The notes: a model not told the origin generated them from the sequence alone. 64,000 bases of DNA from Verrucomicrobia bacterium IMCC26134 (GCA_000972765.1 CP011265.1:124001-188000); one strand, 5' to 3'; counted from the stretch's first letter, positions 25,640 to 35,988 are shown. Program-made: numbers and translations.

Positions 25640-27355
25640 ATGCCCCCTTCATCTCCATCTTCCCTTCGCCGCTGGTTTTGGGCGGGTTTGGGGTGTGGGC
25701 TGGTTTTGATGGGGGGCGCCTGGATGGTTCCCGGGCATCTGGCTTCGGTCGCGCCTGCGCTGCTGCTTCGTGCGGGCAACGGCACGCCGGGTCTGGCCGA
25801 GCTCGGGCAAACGCGACTCGAGGACGGTCTGCCCGGTCCGGCCGCGTTGTTATTGGCGGGGGTGCGATTGGACGGGGATGCGGGCGTTTCGATGAAATCC
25901 GACGAGGGCCGGGCGCTGGCCAAAGCGCTCGGCGAGTTTGCGAAACGTGAACCGGGTTTGATGCCGTGGGGCGGACCGGATCCGTTTTTGGAGCCCTTGC
26001 GCCGGCAAACGGCGGCGGGTCGGGAAAGCGGGTTGGAGGCGAGCCGGCCGATCTTGGATTTTTTGGTGACGGCGAAGGCGCGCGAGGCCTTGCGCGGCTT
26101 TTTGGAGAACTCTCGCCTGGCCGCCGTCAGGGAAACCCTGGCCTTGCGCGTGGTGTCATCCACGGGAGTTTTTGTGCCAGCAAATCGTCCCGGTGGGCAG
26201 ACCTTGGAGGCCTTGTTTTTGTTGTCTGCCTTGTTGCAGCAGGGCGAGCATCTGCATCCGGCCTTTGCCCGGGAGTGGAGGGAGGCGGCCCGCACCGCGG
26301 CCCAGCAGGGCAAGTTAGGCGGACTGGAGCCGATGTTGCTCGACCTTTTGGCGCTGGGCCGGCGGCTGGATTGGCGTCAGCTGACCGAAATCGCCGGCGG
26401 GGTGGAGTCGCATGAGAGCTGGAGTGTCCTCGCCCGTATGGCGCGCGGTGGGGGCGATGAGTTTACCGGCGTGCTGGCTGCGATTCTAATGGAGGGCTCC
26501 GGCGAGCGGGTCTTGCGATACCATATCGCGCATCCCGCCACGGCCGACGCCGATCTGCGGCTGGCGCTGGGCGCGGGGCAGGGGGGGCTGCATCTTTTGC
26601 TGGAGCGCGGTGTGCCGGTGAATCGCCAGCCGGCGGCCCCCGTTCCGGGCGTGCTAGCGGGGCTCGCGTTGCTTTACCCCGGCGCCGCCCTTTGGCTGAA
26701 ACTGGCTCTCTTTGCCGCTGGCGCCTATCTGGCGGGAGGAGGCCGTTTGCTTCGCTTTGCCCGGGTCAAGGGCCGGACCCGATCTGCCGGGGCCGCGCCG
26801 CTCAACGGCCGCGCCGCCCTGGTCGCACTGGCGGCCACCGTGTTGTTTTTGGCGGCGACCGAGCCGTTCAACCGGCCTCCTGCGCCACCGCCTGCCGGGG
26901 TCCTGCGATTGTCAGTTCCCGTGCTGGGCAGCGTGTGGGAACCTGATTCACTGACCCACGTCCCCCCCACTTTATCCATCAACATGAACACCCTCCTCTC
27001 TATCGGATTTTTCGCCCTGCTGCAAATCTGCATGTATTGGATTTGCCTTACTAAAATACGCGAGGTCGCCGCCTCCGATCTGCCCTCGCTGGTCAAGCTC
27101 AGGCTCATGGAGAACGAAGAGAATCTTTTTGATGGTGGCCTTTACATCGGCATCGGCGGCACCGCCACCGCCCTTGTGCTGCAGGTTCTGGGGGTGATTG
27201 AGCCCAACCTGCTCGCCGCTTATTCTTCCAATCTTTTCGGCATCACTTGTGTGGCGCTGGTAAAAATCCGTCTGGTGCGGCCCTACAAGACCAAGCTGAT
27301 CCTCGACGCGCAGCACGCCATCTCCGCTCCGTCCGTCCAGTCGCAGCCATGCTGA
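25640..27355 (+). CDS. Unknown multi-pass membrane protein
   Basis: This 571-residue protein matches no family I recognise. An N-terminal hydrophobic segment (about residues 12-32) is followed by about 290 mostly helical soluble residues. Hydrophobic segments lie near residues 335-350, 355-375 and 395-412, then a pair near 450-472 and 510-530. It ends 4 bases before the next gene, so the two are likely translated from one transcript. The soluble part probably faces the periplasm, because it follows an N-terminal anchor. Function unknown. Confidence 0.6.
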   Translation: MPPSSPSSLRRWFWAGLGCGLVLMGGAWMVPGHLASVAPALLLRAGNGTPGLAELGQTRLEDGLPGPAALLLAGVRLDGDAGVSMKSDEGRALAKALGEFAKREPGLMPWGGPDPFLEPLRRQTAAGRESGLEASRPILDFLVTAKAREALRGFLENSRLAAVRETLALRVVSSTGVFVPANRPGGQTLEALFLLSALLQQGEHLHPAFAREWREAARTAAQQGKLGGLEPMLLDLLALGRRLDWRQLTEIAGGVESHESWSVLARMARGGGDEFTGVLAAILMEGSGERVLRYHIAHPATADADLRLALGAGQGGLHLLLERGVPVNRQPAAPVPGVLAGLALLYPGAALWLKLALFAAGAYLAGGGRLLRFARVKGRTRSAGAAPLNGRAALVALAATVLFLAATEPFNRPPAPPPAGVLRLSVPVLGSVWEPDSLTHVPPTLSINMNTLLSIGFFALLQICMYWICLTKIREVAASDLPSLVKLRLMENEENLFDGGLYIGIGGTATALVLQVLGVIEPNLLAAYSSNLFGITCVALVKIRLVRPYKTKLILDAQHAISAPSVQSQPC

Positions 27356-27359
27356 GGTC

Positions 27360-28733
27360 ATGAACAAAACCCTCCTGCTCATCCTCTGCGACTTTCTGTT
27401 GCTGACCCTTCTTGCGCTGGCGCGTTGGGACGCCAAGGAGCCGTCCCGGCCTGCCCCAGGCGCGCCCAAGGCCGCCGCCGGCGCGCACGCCTCCACTTCC
27501 GAGCAGGATATGGTCGCCGTGATGAAGATTTCGCTCGAGGACGAGCAGGCGCGGCGCGACGCGCTTACCCGGGATCTGGCGCAGACGGAGCTGCTCAAGA
27601 AAGAGGCGGAGAAAACCGGCGCCCAGCTCGCCGAATCCCTGGCCGAGACCAAGGCGTCCGCGCAAAAACTGGACACCGCCCTCGCCGCGACGCGGGCCGA
27701 CGTCTCCGCCGAACGCGCCCGGTCCGAGCAACTCGCGCGCGACCTGGCCGTGCGCGCGGCCGAGGCGAAACGGCAGCAGGAAGATATAAACAAACTGGAG
27801 CAGGCCGAGGCTTCCGCCCGACGCAGGGCGGAGGATCTGTCCTTGAGCGTGAAGGTGGCGGAGAAGGAGAAGGCGATCCTCACCGAGCAGACGACCCGCC
27901 TGCGCGCCGAGGTCGAGAACGAGCGGGCGGAGCGCCAGCGCGTGCAGCAGACCACCGTCGCCCTGGTGCAGGGCGTGGGCCAGCTCGCCGAGCAATCCAG
28001 CGCCCTGAAACGCGAGATCATCGAATCCCGACCCATCAACGCCAACACGCTGTTCACCGCCTTCATGGAGCGTCGGGTGGCGACGCGGTTCACTGCGGAC
28101 CGAGATTCGTTTCTGGGGCCGGTAAATCGGAGCAGAGAGACAAACACGATCGTCGCCAGCGATGGCAGGAACGCGGTGGTCCTGCTTCACGTTGATGACA
28201 CTCCCTTTAATTGGTCCGAGCAGGGCGGGCAGTCGGACTGGGCCTCGCTTTCTTTCAAGCTCTCCCGCGGCGACCTTACGTTGAGTGCGGCCCGGGTGGA
28301 TTTCCTTTCGCTGGACCCGCGAATCGTCGCGGTGCCGTTGACTGCGGCGGAGGCGGTCTCGCTCAAAAGCGAGCCCTACCTCATCGCCTTGGAGCCGTTT
28401 AAATTTCCCGAAGCGGTTCTCATCAGCGCAGGGGGAAAAGGCTATGGCGAACTTCCCTTCAAGCTCGATCCTGCGAACCCGGGTTACGTCACGGTGGATA
28501 ACCGTCTTATAAGGCGTTTGTTTGGTGAGTTCTCCCCCTCGCGCGGCGATCTGGTGCTGAGTAAGACGGGTGAACTGCTCGGGATCATGGTCAACGACAG
28601 CACCTGCGCTTTGATCACAAACTTCCTGCCGCAGCGCAGCCTTTCGCTGGGAGAAAATCTGCTGAAGACACCCACCGGGCCGGTGCTGGATGAGATCGCC
28701 GCGCGTTATCGCGCGCTCCGTCTGCGAATGTAA
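27360..28733 (+). CDS. Membrane-anchored coiled-coil protein with degenerate trypsin-like domain
   Basis: This 457-residue protein has an N-terminal membrane segment (LLLILCDFLLLTLLAL), then a long heptad-rich coiled coil (about residues 50-225), then a beta-rich C-terminal domain. The latter resembles the trypsin-like fold: VDFLSLDPRIVAVPL looks like the catalytic-Asp strand, and FGEFSPSRGDLVLSKTGELLGIMVN aligns with the GNSGGPL...G...GI segment. The serine nucleophile motif is changed (SRGD), so protease activity is unlikely. It sits 4 bases after the unknown membrane protein and 6 bases before the sulfatase-like gene. A scaffold role in the envelope is inferred. Confidence 0.65.
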   Translation: MNKTLLLILCDFLLLTLLALARWDAKEPSRPAPGAPKAAAGAHASTSEQDMVAVMKISLEDEQARRDALTRDLAQTELLKKEAEKTGAQLAESLAETKASAQKLDTALAATRADVSAERARSEQLARDLAVRAAEAKRQQEDINKLEQAEASARRRAEDLSLSVKVAEKEKAILTEQTTRLRAEVENERAERQRVQQTTVALVQGVGQLAEQSSALKREIIESRPINANTLFTAFMERRVATRFTADRDSFLGPVNRSRETNTIVASDGRNAVVLLHVDDTPFNWSEQGGQSDWASLSFKLSRGDLTLSAARVDFLSLDPRIVAVPLTAAEAVSLKSEPYLIALEPFKFPEAVLISAGGKGYGELPFKLDPANPGYVTVDNRLIRRLFGEFSPSRGDLVLSKTGELLGIMVNDSTCALITNFLPQRSLSLGENLLKTPTGPVLDEIAARYRALRLRM

Positions 28734-28739
28734 TCAGGT

Positions 28740-29924
28740 ATGTGCGCTCCTCCCGATATAATCTGGCTGGTGACCACGCAATGGCGCGCGCAGGCCTGTG
28801 CCTATGCGGGCGACCCCAATGCCCGCACTCCCGCCCTCGATGCGCTGTCGGCGGATGCGGCCACGGTCAACTACGCGCAGGCAGTGACGCCGCATCCCTT
28901 CGGCCCCTTCGCGCGGGCGGCCTTGTTAACCGGAGTGCCTTCGCCCGAAAACGGAGTGCGTGACTACTACGACGCCCTGCCCGTGACCGCGCGCACGATC
29001 GCCCACCGGTTAAATGAACGCGGCTATGCCACGGCTTTTTTTGGCAAATGGGGAGTCGGCGAACGCGACCAGTGCGTGCCGCTGGTCGGCGAAGCGGCGG
29101 CGCGGCGACCGGTGCCGGCGGACGCACGGGGCGGTTTTGCGCACTGGGAGGGGTTTGAGGGCGGGTTTTTGCTTAACGAACCCTGGCTGCAAGGGCCGGA
29201 CGATGCGGAGCCCCGTCGCGCCTCCGGTTATCAGAGTGATGTGGTATGTTCGCTGGCGCAGGCTTGGTGGGGTAAACTCGATGGCGCGGGAACGTCACCA
29301 CGCTTCGCCATGGTGAGTCTGGAGCCGCCTCATCCGCCCTACGCTGGAGCGGTGCCGGCGGATATCGTCCGCCAGTCGGAACAGACGCTTCGGCTCGCGT
29401 CCAACGTGCCGCCCGGCGGCGAGGTGGAGGCAACGGCGAGGCGCGAGCTGGCCGGCTACTACGCCCACGTAGAGGCGACGGATCGTGCCCTTGGCGCATT
29501 GGTCGCCGCGCTTGATGAGGCTGCGAATCGGGCCGGGCGGCCCAGGCCCTTGGTTGTGTTTACCTCGGTGCATGGAGACATGCACGGGGCCCACGGTTTG
29601 TTTCGGAAGGGATGGCCGCACGAGGAGAGCATCCGGGTGCCCTTGCTGGTGCGCGGCGCGCCGGTGGCGTCTGGTGGCGCAAGCGCCGGGCGTTCAGACG
29701 AGGCGGTATCGTTGTTGGATTTGACGGCGATGACCGGCGCTTGGAGCGAGGGTCGCGGCTGGCTTTGTCCGCGTGATCGGGCCGCGATCTCGATGCCATC
29801 GGTGGTTGATCTTCCGTTACAATGCGATCGCGTCTGGAGTGGCTGGCGGTCCGCCCGGGAGAAGCATATCCTCCTGTCGGACGGCACCCGGTGGGTTTTG
29901 CCTGAAAAAATGGATTTGAAATGA
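28740..29924 (+). CDS. Sulfatase-fold protein lacking catalytic residues
   Basis: This 394-residue protein follows the sulfatase fold: an N-terminal strand (DIIWLVTTQWR), the RTPALDALSADA segment, ARAALLTGVPSP, RLNERGYATAFFGKWG and FTSVHGDMHGAHGLFRKGWPHEESIRVPLLVRG. Key residues are changed. The metal-binding Asp pair of the first strand is Thr-Gln. The Cys/Ser that becomes formylglycine (C.PSR) is Gly in GPFAR. The Asp of SDHGD is Val. No signal peptide is visible. It is probably not a sulfatase in activity and may bind a ligand. It is the third gene of a tight plus-strand group. Confidence 0.75.
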   Translation: MCAPPDIIWLVTTQWRAQACAYAGDPNARTPALDALSADAATVNYAQAVTPHPFGPFARAALLTGVPSPENGVRDYYDALPVTARTIAHRLNERGYATAFFGKWGVGERDQCVPLVGEAAARRPVPADARGGFAHWEGFEGGFLLNEPWLQGPDDAEPRRASGYQSDVVCSLAQAWWGKLDGAGTSPRFAMVSLEPPHPPYAGAVPADIVRQSEQTLRLASNVPPGGEVEATARRELAGYYAHVEATDRALGALVAALDEAANRAGRPRPLVVFTSVHGDMHGAHGLFRKGWPHEESIRVPLLVRGAPVASGGASAGRSDEAVSLLDLTAMTGAWSEGRGWLCPRDRAAISMPSVVDLPLQCDRVWSGWRSAREKHILLSDGTRWVLPEKMDLK

Positions 29925-29973
29925 GTATTCGCGTCGTTGGACATCGACCGCCACACAGGCATTATAACCCACC

Positions 29974-30963
29974 ATGAACACTCCCATGATCTATCGCAGG
30001 CTGGGTCGGTCCGGCTTAAAAGTATCCGCGCTATCCTTCGGCGCGTGGGTTACCTTCGGCAACCAAATCGGTGATCCGGTGGCGAAGGAGTTGATGCACA
30101 CCGCGTATGACGCCGGGGTGAATTTTTTCGACAACGCCGAGGGCTACGCCGCGGGCAAGGCGGAGCTCGTCATGGGCGATATTCTCAAGAAAAGCGGCTG
30201 GACGCGTTCCAGCTATGTGGTGTCGAGCAAGGTGTTTTTCGGGGTGAGCAAACGCCCGAACGAGACCGGCCTCTCCCGCAAGCATGTCATCGAGGCCTGC
30301 CATGCCGCGCGCACCCGACTACAGGTCGACTACCTCGACCTTTATTTCTGTCATCGTCCCGATCCCGAGACGCCCATCGAGGAAACGTGTCGCGCTATGC
30401 ACGATCTGGTGAGTCAGGGCCACGTGCTCTACTGGGGCACCAGCGAGTGGACTGCGGCGCAACTCACCGAAGCCTACTCGGTATGCGAAAGACTGGGCCT
30501 GCACGGTCCCTCGATGGAGCAACCGCAATACAATCTCTTCAACCGCGCCAATCTGGAGGTAAATCTCGCCCCGCATTGCTCGGCCCGTGGCCTGGGCACC
30601 ACGATCTGGTCGCCACTCGCCAGTGGTTTGTTGACCGGCAAGTATAACGACGGTGTCCCTGCGGACTCGCGCCTGAACACCCCGGGGTTGGAATGGTTGC
30701 GCGACCGGCTCACTGGTCCCGATGTCGGTCCCCAGATCGCGGCGGTCAAAGCCCTCGCTGTCATCGCCCGCGAGCTGGGCACCACCCTGCCGTGCCTCGG
30801 AATCGCGTGGTGCCTGAAAAATCCCCACGTCAGCACGGTGATCCTGGGGGCCTCGCGTGCCTCGCAGCTGCGGGAAAACCTGGGCGCGCTGGACGTGGTG
30901 CCCTTGCTCACGCCCGCGGTCATGGCCAGGATCGACGCGATCAGCAAGCCGGTGGCGAATTGA
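29974..30963 (+). CDS. Aldo/keto reductase, potassium-channel beta-subunit-like subfamily
   Basis: This 329-residue NADPH-dependent oxidoreductase has a TIM-barrel fold. The catalytic tetrad is visible: Asp and Tyr in NFFDNAEGYAAG, Lys in YVVSSKVFFG and His in LDLYFCHRPD. The WGTSEWTAAQL and EQPQYNLFNR segments and the C-terminal VILGASRASQLRENLGAL cofactor region are typical of the YghZ/KCNAB group. The start is an ATG 49 bases after the sulfatase-fold gene. The substrate is unknown; aldehydes or glyceraldehyde phosphates are common for the group. Confidence 0.92.
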   Translation: MNTPMIYRRLGRSGLKVSALSFGAWVTFGNQIGDPVAKELMHTAYDAGVNFFDNAEGYAAGKAELVMGDILKKSGWTRSSYVVSSKVFFGVSKRPNETGLSRKHVIEACHAARTRLQVDYLDLYFCHRPDPETPIEETCRAMHDLVSQGHVLYWGTSEWTAAQLTEAYSVCERLGLHGPSMEQPQYNLFNRANLEVNLAPHCSARGLGTTIWSPLASGLLTGKYNDGVPADSRLNTPGLEWLRDRLTGPDVGPQIAAVKALAVIARELGTTLPCLGIAWCLKNPHVSTVILGASRASQLRENLGALDVVPLLTPAVMARIDAISKPVAN

Positions 30964-30982
30964 GTGCGCTCGGCCGGGGCCT

Positions 30983-31024
30983 AAAAATAAAAAACCCTCA
31001 AGACCGCGGTGGGTCCTGAGGGTT
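30983..31024 (-). terminator. Rho-independent terminator of the tRNA cluster
   Basis: On the minus strand, arms AACCCTCA and TGAGGGTT (30993-31000 and 31017-31024), with partial pairing inside, are followed by a T-rich run (30992-30983). It lies just after tRNA-Gln, the last gene of the minus-strand tRNA set. Confidence 0.85.
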
Positions 31025-31028
31025 AACA

Positions 31029-31102
31029 TGGCTGCCCGACTAGGAGTCGAACCTAGACAAAGCGAGTCAGAGTCGCTTGTGCTGCCATTACACAATCGGG
31101 CA
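31029..31102 (-). tRNA. trnQ: tRNA-Gln (CUG anticodon)
   Basis: The acceptor strands TGCCCGA and TCGGGCA pair, with discriminator G and encoded CCA. The anticodon stem AGCGA/TCGCT encloses the loop CTCTGAC, giving anticodon CTG. The T-arm has GGTTCGACTCC. This is the last gene of a three-tRNA minus-strand set. Confidence 0.95.
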
Positions 31103-31135
31103 AAAGTATGATCTGGAAAGGTCTAAGGGGATAAA

Positions 31136-31210
31136 TGGAGCCGGCGATGGGATTCGAACCCGCAACCGCCTGTTTACAAAACAGGTGCTCTACCATTGAG
31201 CTACGCCGGC
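31136..31210 (-). tRNA. trnT: tRNA-Thr (UGU anticodon)
   Basis: The acceptor GCCGGCG pairs with CGCCGGC, followed by discriminator T and encoded CCA. The anticodon stem CCTGT/ACAGG holds the loop TTTGTAA, so the anticodon is TGT. D-arm and T-arm (GGTTCGAATCC) are canonical. It is the middle gene of the cluster. Confidence 0.95.
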
Positions 31211-31325
31211 GAAAGCGGGAACTGGCTTGGCGGCACCGGCCGTTTTGCAAGTCTGCTGACCTTCCTTGGAAACATGGTGAATTAAACTCCGGCAAAAGAA
31301 CGTTGCCCGATGGCCTGACGAAAAG

Positions 31326-31400
<75 letters not shown>

Positions 31401-31527
31401 AAAAAGACGAGGGGTGAACAGGCGACAGGCGGTCGGCCTTGTCAACGTCGTTTTCGATCAAAACCCAGCTTTCAAACAATTCCCTTGCCAAGCCCGCCGC
31501 GCTTCCGTGTTTTGGACAACTCGTCCC

Positions 31528-31722
31528 ATGCAAAAGACAAAAAAATCCGTCGCCAAGCGCTTCAAGCTGTCCGCAACCGGCAAGCTTGTTCGTCGCACGC
31601 CCGGCTTCCGTCACTTGCTTGCCTCCAAGAGCACCTCGGCCAAACGCCGCGCCTCTAAAGACAAGCTCGTCGCCGAAGGCCATGCGAAGCCGCTGAAGCG
31701 CTGCCTCCCGTTCGGTCTGTAA
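31528..31722 (+). CDS. rpmI: 50S ribosomal protein L35
   Basis: This 64-residue basic protein (MQKTKKSVAKRFKLSATGKLVRR...) matches L35 in length and pattern, with the conserved central HLLASKS and C-terminal LPFGL ends. The ATG chosen gives the family N-terminus; the frame is open further upstream but without family similarity. L35 belongs to the large ribosomal subunit. rplT follows after 88 bases, the usual pairing. infC, often the first gene of this operon, is not upstream here. Confidence 0.97.
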   Translation: MQKTKKSVAKRFKLSATGKLVRRTPGFRHLLASKSTSAKRRASKDKLVAEGHAKPLKRCLPFGL

Positions 31723-31810
31723 TCAATCACAGCACCGTTCAAAACCAAAACCGCCAGGCGGGTGATCCTAACGAGACGACCCGCCGGCCCAAAAACAGGA
31801 AACTACCAAC

Positions 31811-32191
31811 ATGCCTCGTGCAACAAATGCCGCCGCTTCCCGCCGTCGCCGGAAGAAGGTCCTCAACTACGCCAAGGGTTACTTTGGCAACAAATCCAAG
31901 CTCTTCCGCTACGCGAAAGAAGCCGTTCATCACGCCTGGCTCTACGCCTTCCGTGCCCGCCGCAAGAAGAAGGGCGACTTCCGCTCCATCTGGATCGTTC
32001 GTTTGAACGCCGCTGCTCGTGCCAATGGCATTAGCTACAGCCGTCTCATCGAGGGTCTCAAGGCCGCCAACATCCTCCTCGACCGCAAGGTCCTGTCGGA
32101 TATCGCCATCCGCGATGAGGTCGCCTTTACCGCCCTGGTTTCCAAAGCCCAGGACGCGTTGAAGGCCAAGGTTGCCGCCAAGGCCGCCTAA
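31811..32191 (+). CDS. rplT: 50S ribosomal protein L20
   Basis: This 126-residue protein begins MPRATNAAASRRRRKK and has the family signature KGYFGNKSKLFRYAKEAV and the RLIEGLKAANILLDRKVL segment. L20 binds 23S rRNA early in large-subunit assembly, and in many bacteria represses its own operon by binding a leader mRNA. No such leader is evident here. A strong terminator follows at 32244. Confidence 0.97.
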   Translation: MPRATNAAASRRRRKKVLNYAKGYFGNKSKLFRYAKEAVHHAWLYAFRARRKKKGDFRSIWIVRLNAAARANGISYSRLIEGLKAANILLDRKVLSDIAIRDEVAFTALVSKAQDALKAKVAAKAA

Positions 32192-32243
32192 GCTGCCCAA
32201 TCAAACGCGAGCCCACCAACGGCTCGCCTCCCTTCAGTCCCCG

Positions 32244-32281
32244 GAGGACGGGCCTTTTCCAAGGCGCCGTCCTCTTTTTTT
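32244..32281 (+). terminator. Rho-independent terminator after rplT
   Basis: The arms GAGGACGG (32244-32251) and CCGTCCTC (32267-32274) enclose a smaller CCTT/AAGG stem, and seven T residues follow. It separates rpmI-rplT from pheS, whose start lies 64 bases downstream. Confidence 0.9.
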
Positions 32282-32344
32282 GCCCGTCCGCCTCGCGACT
32301 TTCTTAGCCCACCGATTTTCCGCCGCACGTTTCCTTCGCCTTCC

Positions 32345-33388
<1,044 letters not shown>

Positions 33389-33405
33389 AATCAAACCCCT
33401 GAAGT

Positions 33406-33498
33406 TTAACCACGGAGAGCACGGAGGGCACGGAGAGGAATACCGATTAGAACTCTCATCCTTTTCCACTCCGTGCTCTCCGTGACCTCAGTGGTTTA
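33406..33498. repeat. Intergenic CACGGAG-type palindrome between pheS and pheT
   Basis: The left part reads AACCACGGAGAGCACGGAG with further CACGGAG units, and the right part CTCCGTGCTCTCCGTG then CAGTGGTT, so the two can form a long hairpin. A related palindrome occurs at 36003-36086. It could be a REP-like repeat, shape mRNA decay, or serve as a weak terminator inside the operon. Confidence 0.75.
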
Positions 33499-33525
33499 AA
33501 ATCTTATCTCCGACTCCTTTTCAGA

Positions 33526-35988
33526 ATGAAACTCTCCCGCTCCTGGCTCCAAGACTACGTTGATCTCGCCGGCGTCACCGACGACGACATCTCCCGCGCC
33601 ATCACCTTCCTCGGCTTCGAGGTCGAACAGGTCATCCGCACCGGCGCCCCTTCCTTTAACAACGTCGTCGTCGGTCACATCCTCACCCGCGACAAACACC
33701 CCAACGCCGACAAGCTCTCCGTCTGCACCGTCGACGTCGGCCCCGCCCACGGCGGCGTGCGCACCATCGTCTGCGGCGCGCCCAACTGCGACGTCGGCAA
33801 CCGCGTGCCCGTGGCCCTCCCCGGCGCCGTGCTCCCAGGCGACTTCGTCATCAAGGAGGCCAAGGTCCGCGGCGAGCCCTCCTCCGGCATGATGTGCTCC
33901 GCCAAGGAACTCACCCTCGCCGAGGACGCCGCCGGCCTGCTCCTCCTCTCCGGTTCGACCGAGGTCGGCACGCCGATCAACTCCGTCCTCCCCGCCGGCG
34001 ACGTCGTTTTCGACATCGAGATCACCCCCAACCGGCCCGACGCCCTCAGCCATCTCGGTGTCGCCCGCGAGCTCGCCGCCTGGTTTAAAAAGGAACTCCG
34101 CTACCCGGCCGTCAGCTTCACGCCCGCCGCCATCTCGGCCAATCCGCGCCCCGATCTGCTCACCTCCGTCCGCGTCCTCGCCGATACCGATTGCCCGCTC
34201 TACACCGCCACCGTCGTCACCGGCGTGAAGATCGGCCCGTCCCCCGACTGGATGCAGCAGCGCCTCGCCGCCGTCGGCCTGCGCCCGATCAACAACGTCG
34301 TCGATATCGGAAACTACGTGATGCTCGAATACGGCCAGCCCGTGCACGCCTTTGACGCTGCCAAGCTCGCCAGCGGCGAGATCATCGTCCGCCACGCCAC
34401 CGAGGGCGAAAAGATCACCACCCTCGACAAAAAAGAGCGCACCCTTTCCGCCGGCATGCTCGTCATCGCCGACGCGCAAAAGCCCGTCGTTATCGCCGGC
34501 ATCATGGGCTCCGCCGAATCGGGCGTTTCCGCCGACACCCTCGACCTCGTGCTCGAGGTCGCCTTCTTCAGGCGCCAGTCCATCCGCGGCACCGGCAAGC
34601 GCCTCGGCCTCGGCTCCGACTCCTCCTACCGCTACGAGCGCGGCGTGGATGTCCACTCGCTCGACGAGGCCGCCCACCGCTTTATTGACCTCATCCTCGC
34701 CCACGCCGGCGGTGCCGTCGCCGGCCCCATTCACCGCGTCGGCTCCGACGTGCCTTGGGAACGCGAGATCACCGTCACCCCCGGCTACATCAACGAGAAG
34801 CTCGGCTTCGATATTCCCGCCGCCGAGATGCGCGCCGCCCTCGAATCCCTCGAGCTTGTCGTCACCGAGGAAATCCCCACCGAGAAACGCGGCCCGGCCT
34901 GGACTTTCTCCATCCCAAGCTGGCGCGACGATCTCGACCGCCCCATCGACCTCGTCGAAGAGGTCGTGCGCCTCTACGGCACCGAAAAAATTCCCACCTC
35001 CGTCATCACCGCCCCCGGCCTGGTGGGCAACGATGACCCGATCGTGCTCTTCAACCGCAAGGTCGCCGACGCCTTCGTCGGCCAGGGCTTTAACGAGTGC
35101 GTCAACTACACCCTGCGCGCCGGCCAGGAGATCGCCGCCTGGACCACGTCCACCCACGTCGAATCTCTCGCCCTCGCCAATCCCTTCGTCGAGGACCAGT
35201 CGCACCTCCGCCCCACGCTCGTGAGCGGCCTCCTCGAATCCCTCAAGCTCAACCAATCTCGCGGTGTCACCGCCTCGCGTTTCTTCGAGACCGGCCGCGT
35301 TTTCCTCGAGCGCAACGGCCAGCTCTCCGAGTGCGTCGCCGCCGCCTTTATCCTCGCGGAAGAGACCGGCGAGCGCAGCTGGCGTCCGCGCGAGGCCGCC
35401 GATTTCTACACCGCCAAACGCCACGCCGAGACCATCGCCGCCCTTGCCGGGATCGAGCTCGGCCGCCAGCCCACCTCCCTCGTCGCCGCGCCCGCCCAAG
35501 GCTGGCAGACCGGTCACGCCGCCACCGCCGGCGACATCAAGCACGGCTGGACCGCGACCTTCGGCCTCGTTGACCTCGCCCACTTGAAGGCGCTCGGCAT
35601 CACGGGAAAAGTTTACGCCGGCTTCTTCGCCATCGTGTCGGAGAAAGTCACCGCCGACGCCGATCGCCGTAGCTACAAACCCTTCAGCCTGCAACCCGCC
35701 GCGCTCCGCGACCTCGCTGTCGTGGTTCCCGCGACGACGTCAGCGAGCGAAGTCCAGAAAGCCATCGCCAAACACGCGCGCGCCGCCGCCGGAGCCGCCT
35801 TCGCGCTCGAGAGTGTGGACATTTTTGACGTTTACACCGGCAAAGGCGTGCCCGATGGCCAGCAAAGCCTCGCCTACGCCCTGACCTTCCGCGCCCCTGA
35901 CCGCACCCTCACCGACGACGAGGTCAACGCCGCCTTCACCAAAGTGCAGGCCGACCTCGCGACCGCCGGCTACCAGATCCGGAAGTAA
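33526..35988 (+). CDS. pheT: Phenylalanyl-tRNA synthetase beta subunit
   Basis: This 820-residue protein is the large subunit of PheRS. The N-terminal domain (MKLSRSWLQDYVDL) is followed by a tRNA-binding EMAP-type domain (about residues 40-150: HPNADKLSVCTVD). The B3/B4 editing domain follows (about 210-390: LEYGQPVHAFD, SDSSYRYERGVD), then a B5 domain, the core fold (VNYTLR), and the C-terminal FDX-ACB anticodon domain (RDLAVVVPATT, near 725-820). Length is normal for a bacterial PheT. It should form the alpha2-beta2 enzyme with the upstream pheS. Confidence 0.97.
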   Translation: MKLSRSWLQDYVDLAGVTDDDISRAITFLGFEVEQVIRTGAPSFNNVVVGHILTRDKHPNADKLSVCTVDVGPAHGGVRTIVCGAPNCDVGNRVPVALPGAVLPGDFVIKEAKVRGEPSSGMMCSAKELTLAEDAAGLLLLSGSTEVGTPINSVLPAGDVVFDIEITPNRPDALSHLGVARELAAWFKKELRYPAVSFTPAAISANPRPDLLTSVRVLADTDCPLYTATVVTGVKIGPSPDWMQQRLAAVGLRPINNVVDIGNYVMLEYGQPVHAFDAAKLASGEIIVRHATEGEKITTLDKKERTLSAGMLVIADAQKPVVIAGIMGSAESGVSADTLDLVLEVAFFRRQSIRGTGKRLGLGSDSSYRYERGVDVHSLDEAAHRFIDLILAHAGGAVAGPIHRVGSDVPWEREITVTPGYINEKLGFDIPAAEMRAALESLELVVTEEIPTEKRGPAWTFSIPSWRDDLDRPIDLVEEVVRLYGTEKIPTSVITAPGLVGNDDPIVLFNRKVADAFVGQGFNECVNYTLRAGQEIAAWTTSTHVESLALANPFVEDQSHLRPTLVSGLLESLKLNQSRGVTASRFFETGRVFLERNGQLSECVAAAFILAEETGERSWRPREAADFYTAKRHAETIAALAGIELGRQPTSLVAAPAQGWQTGHAATAGDIKHGWTATFGLVDLAHLKALGITGKVYAGFFAIVSEKVTADADRRSYKPFSLQPAALRDLAVVVPATTSASEVQKAIAKHARAAAGAAFALESVDIFDVYTGKGVPDGQQSLAYALTFRAPDRTLTDDEVNAAFTKVQADLATAGYQIRK

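Noticed and set aside
33526-35694. Long minus-strand open frame of 732 codons opposite pheT
   Set aside because: It is a shadow of the GC-rich pheT gene, with a Gly/Asp/Glu-rich translation and no family resemblance.
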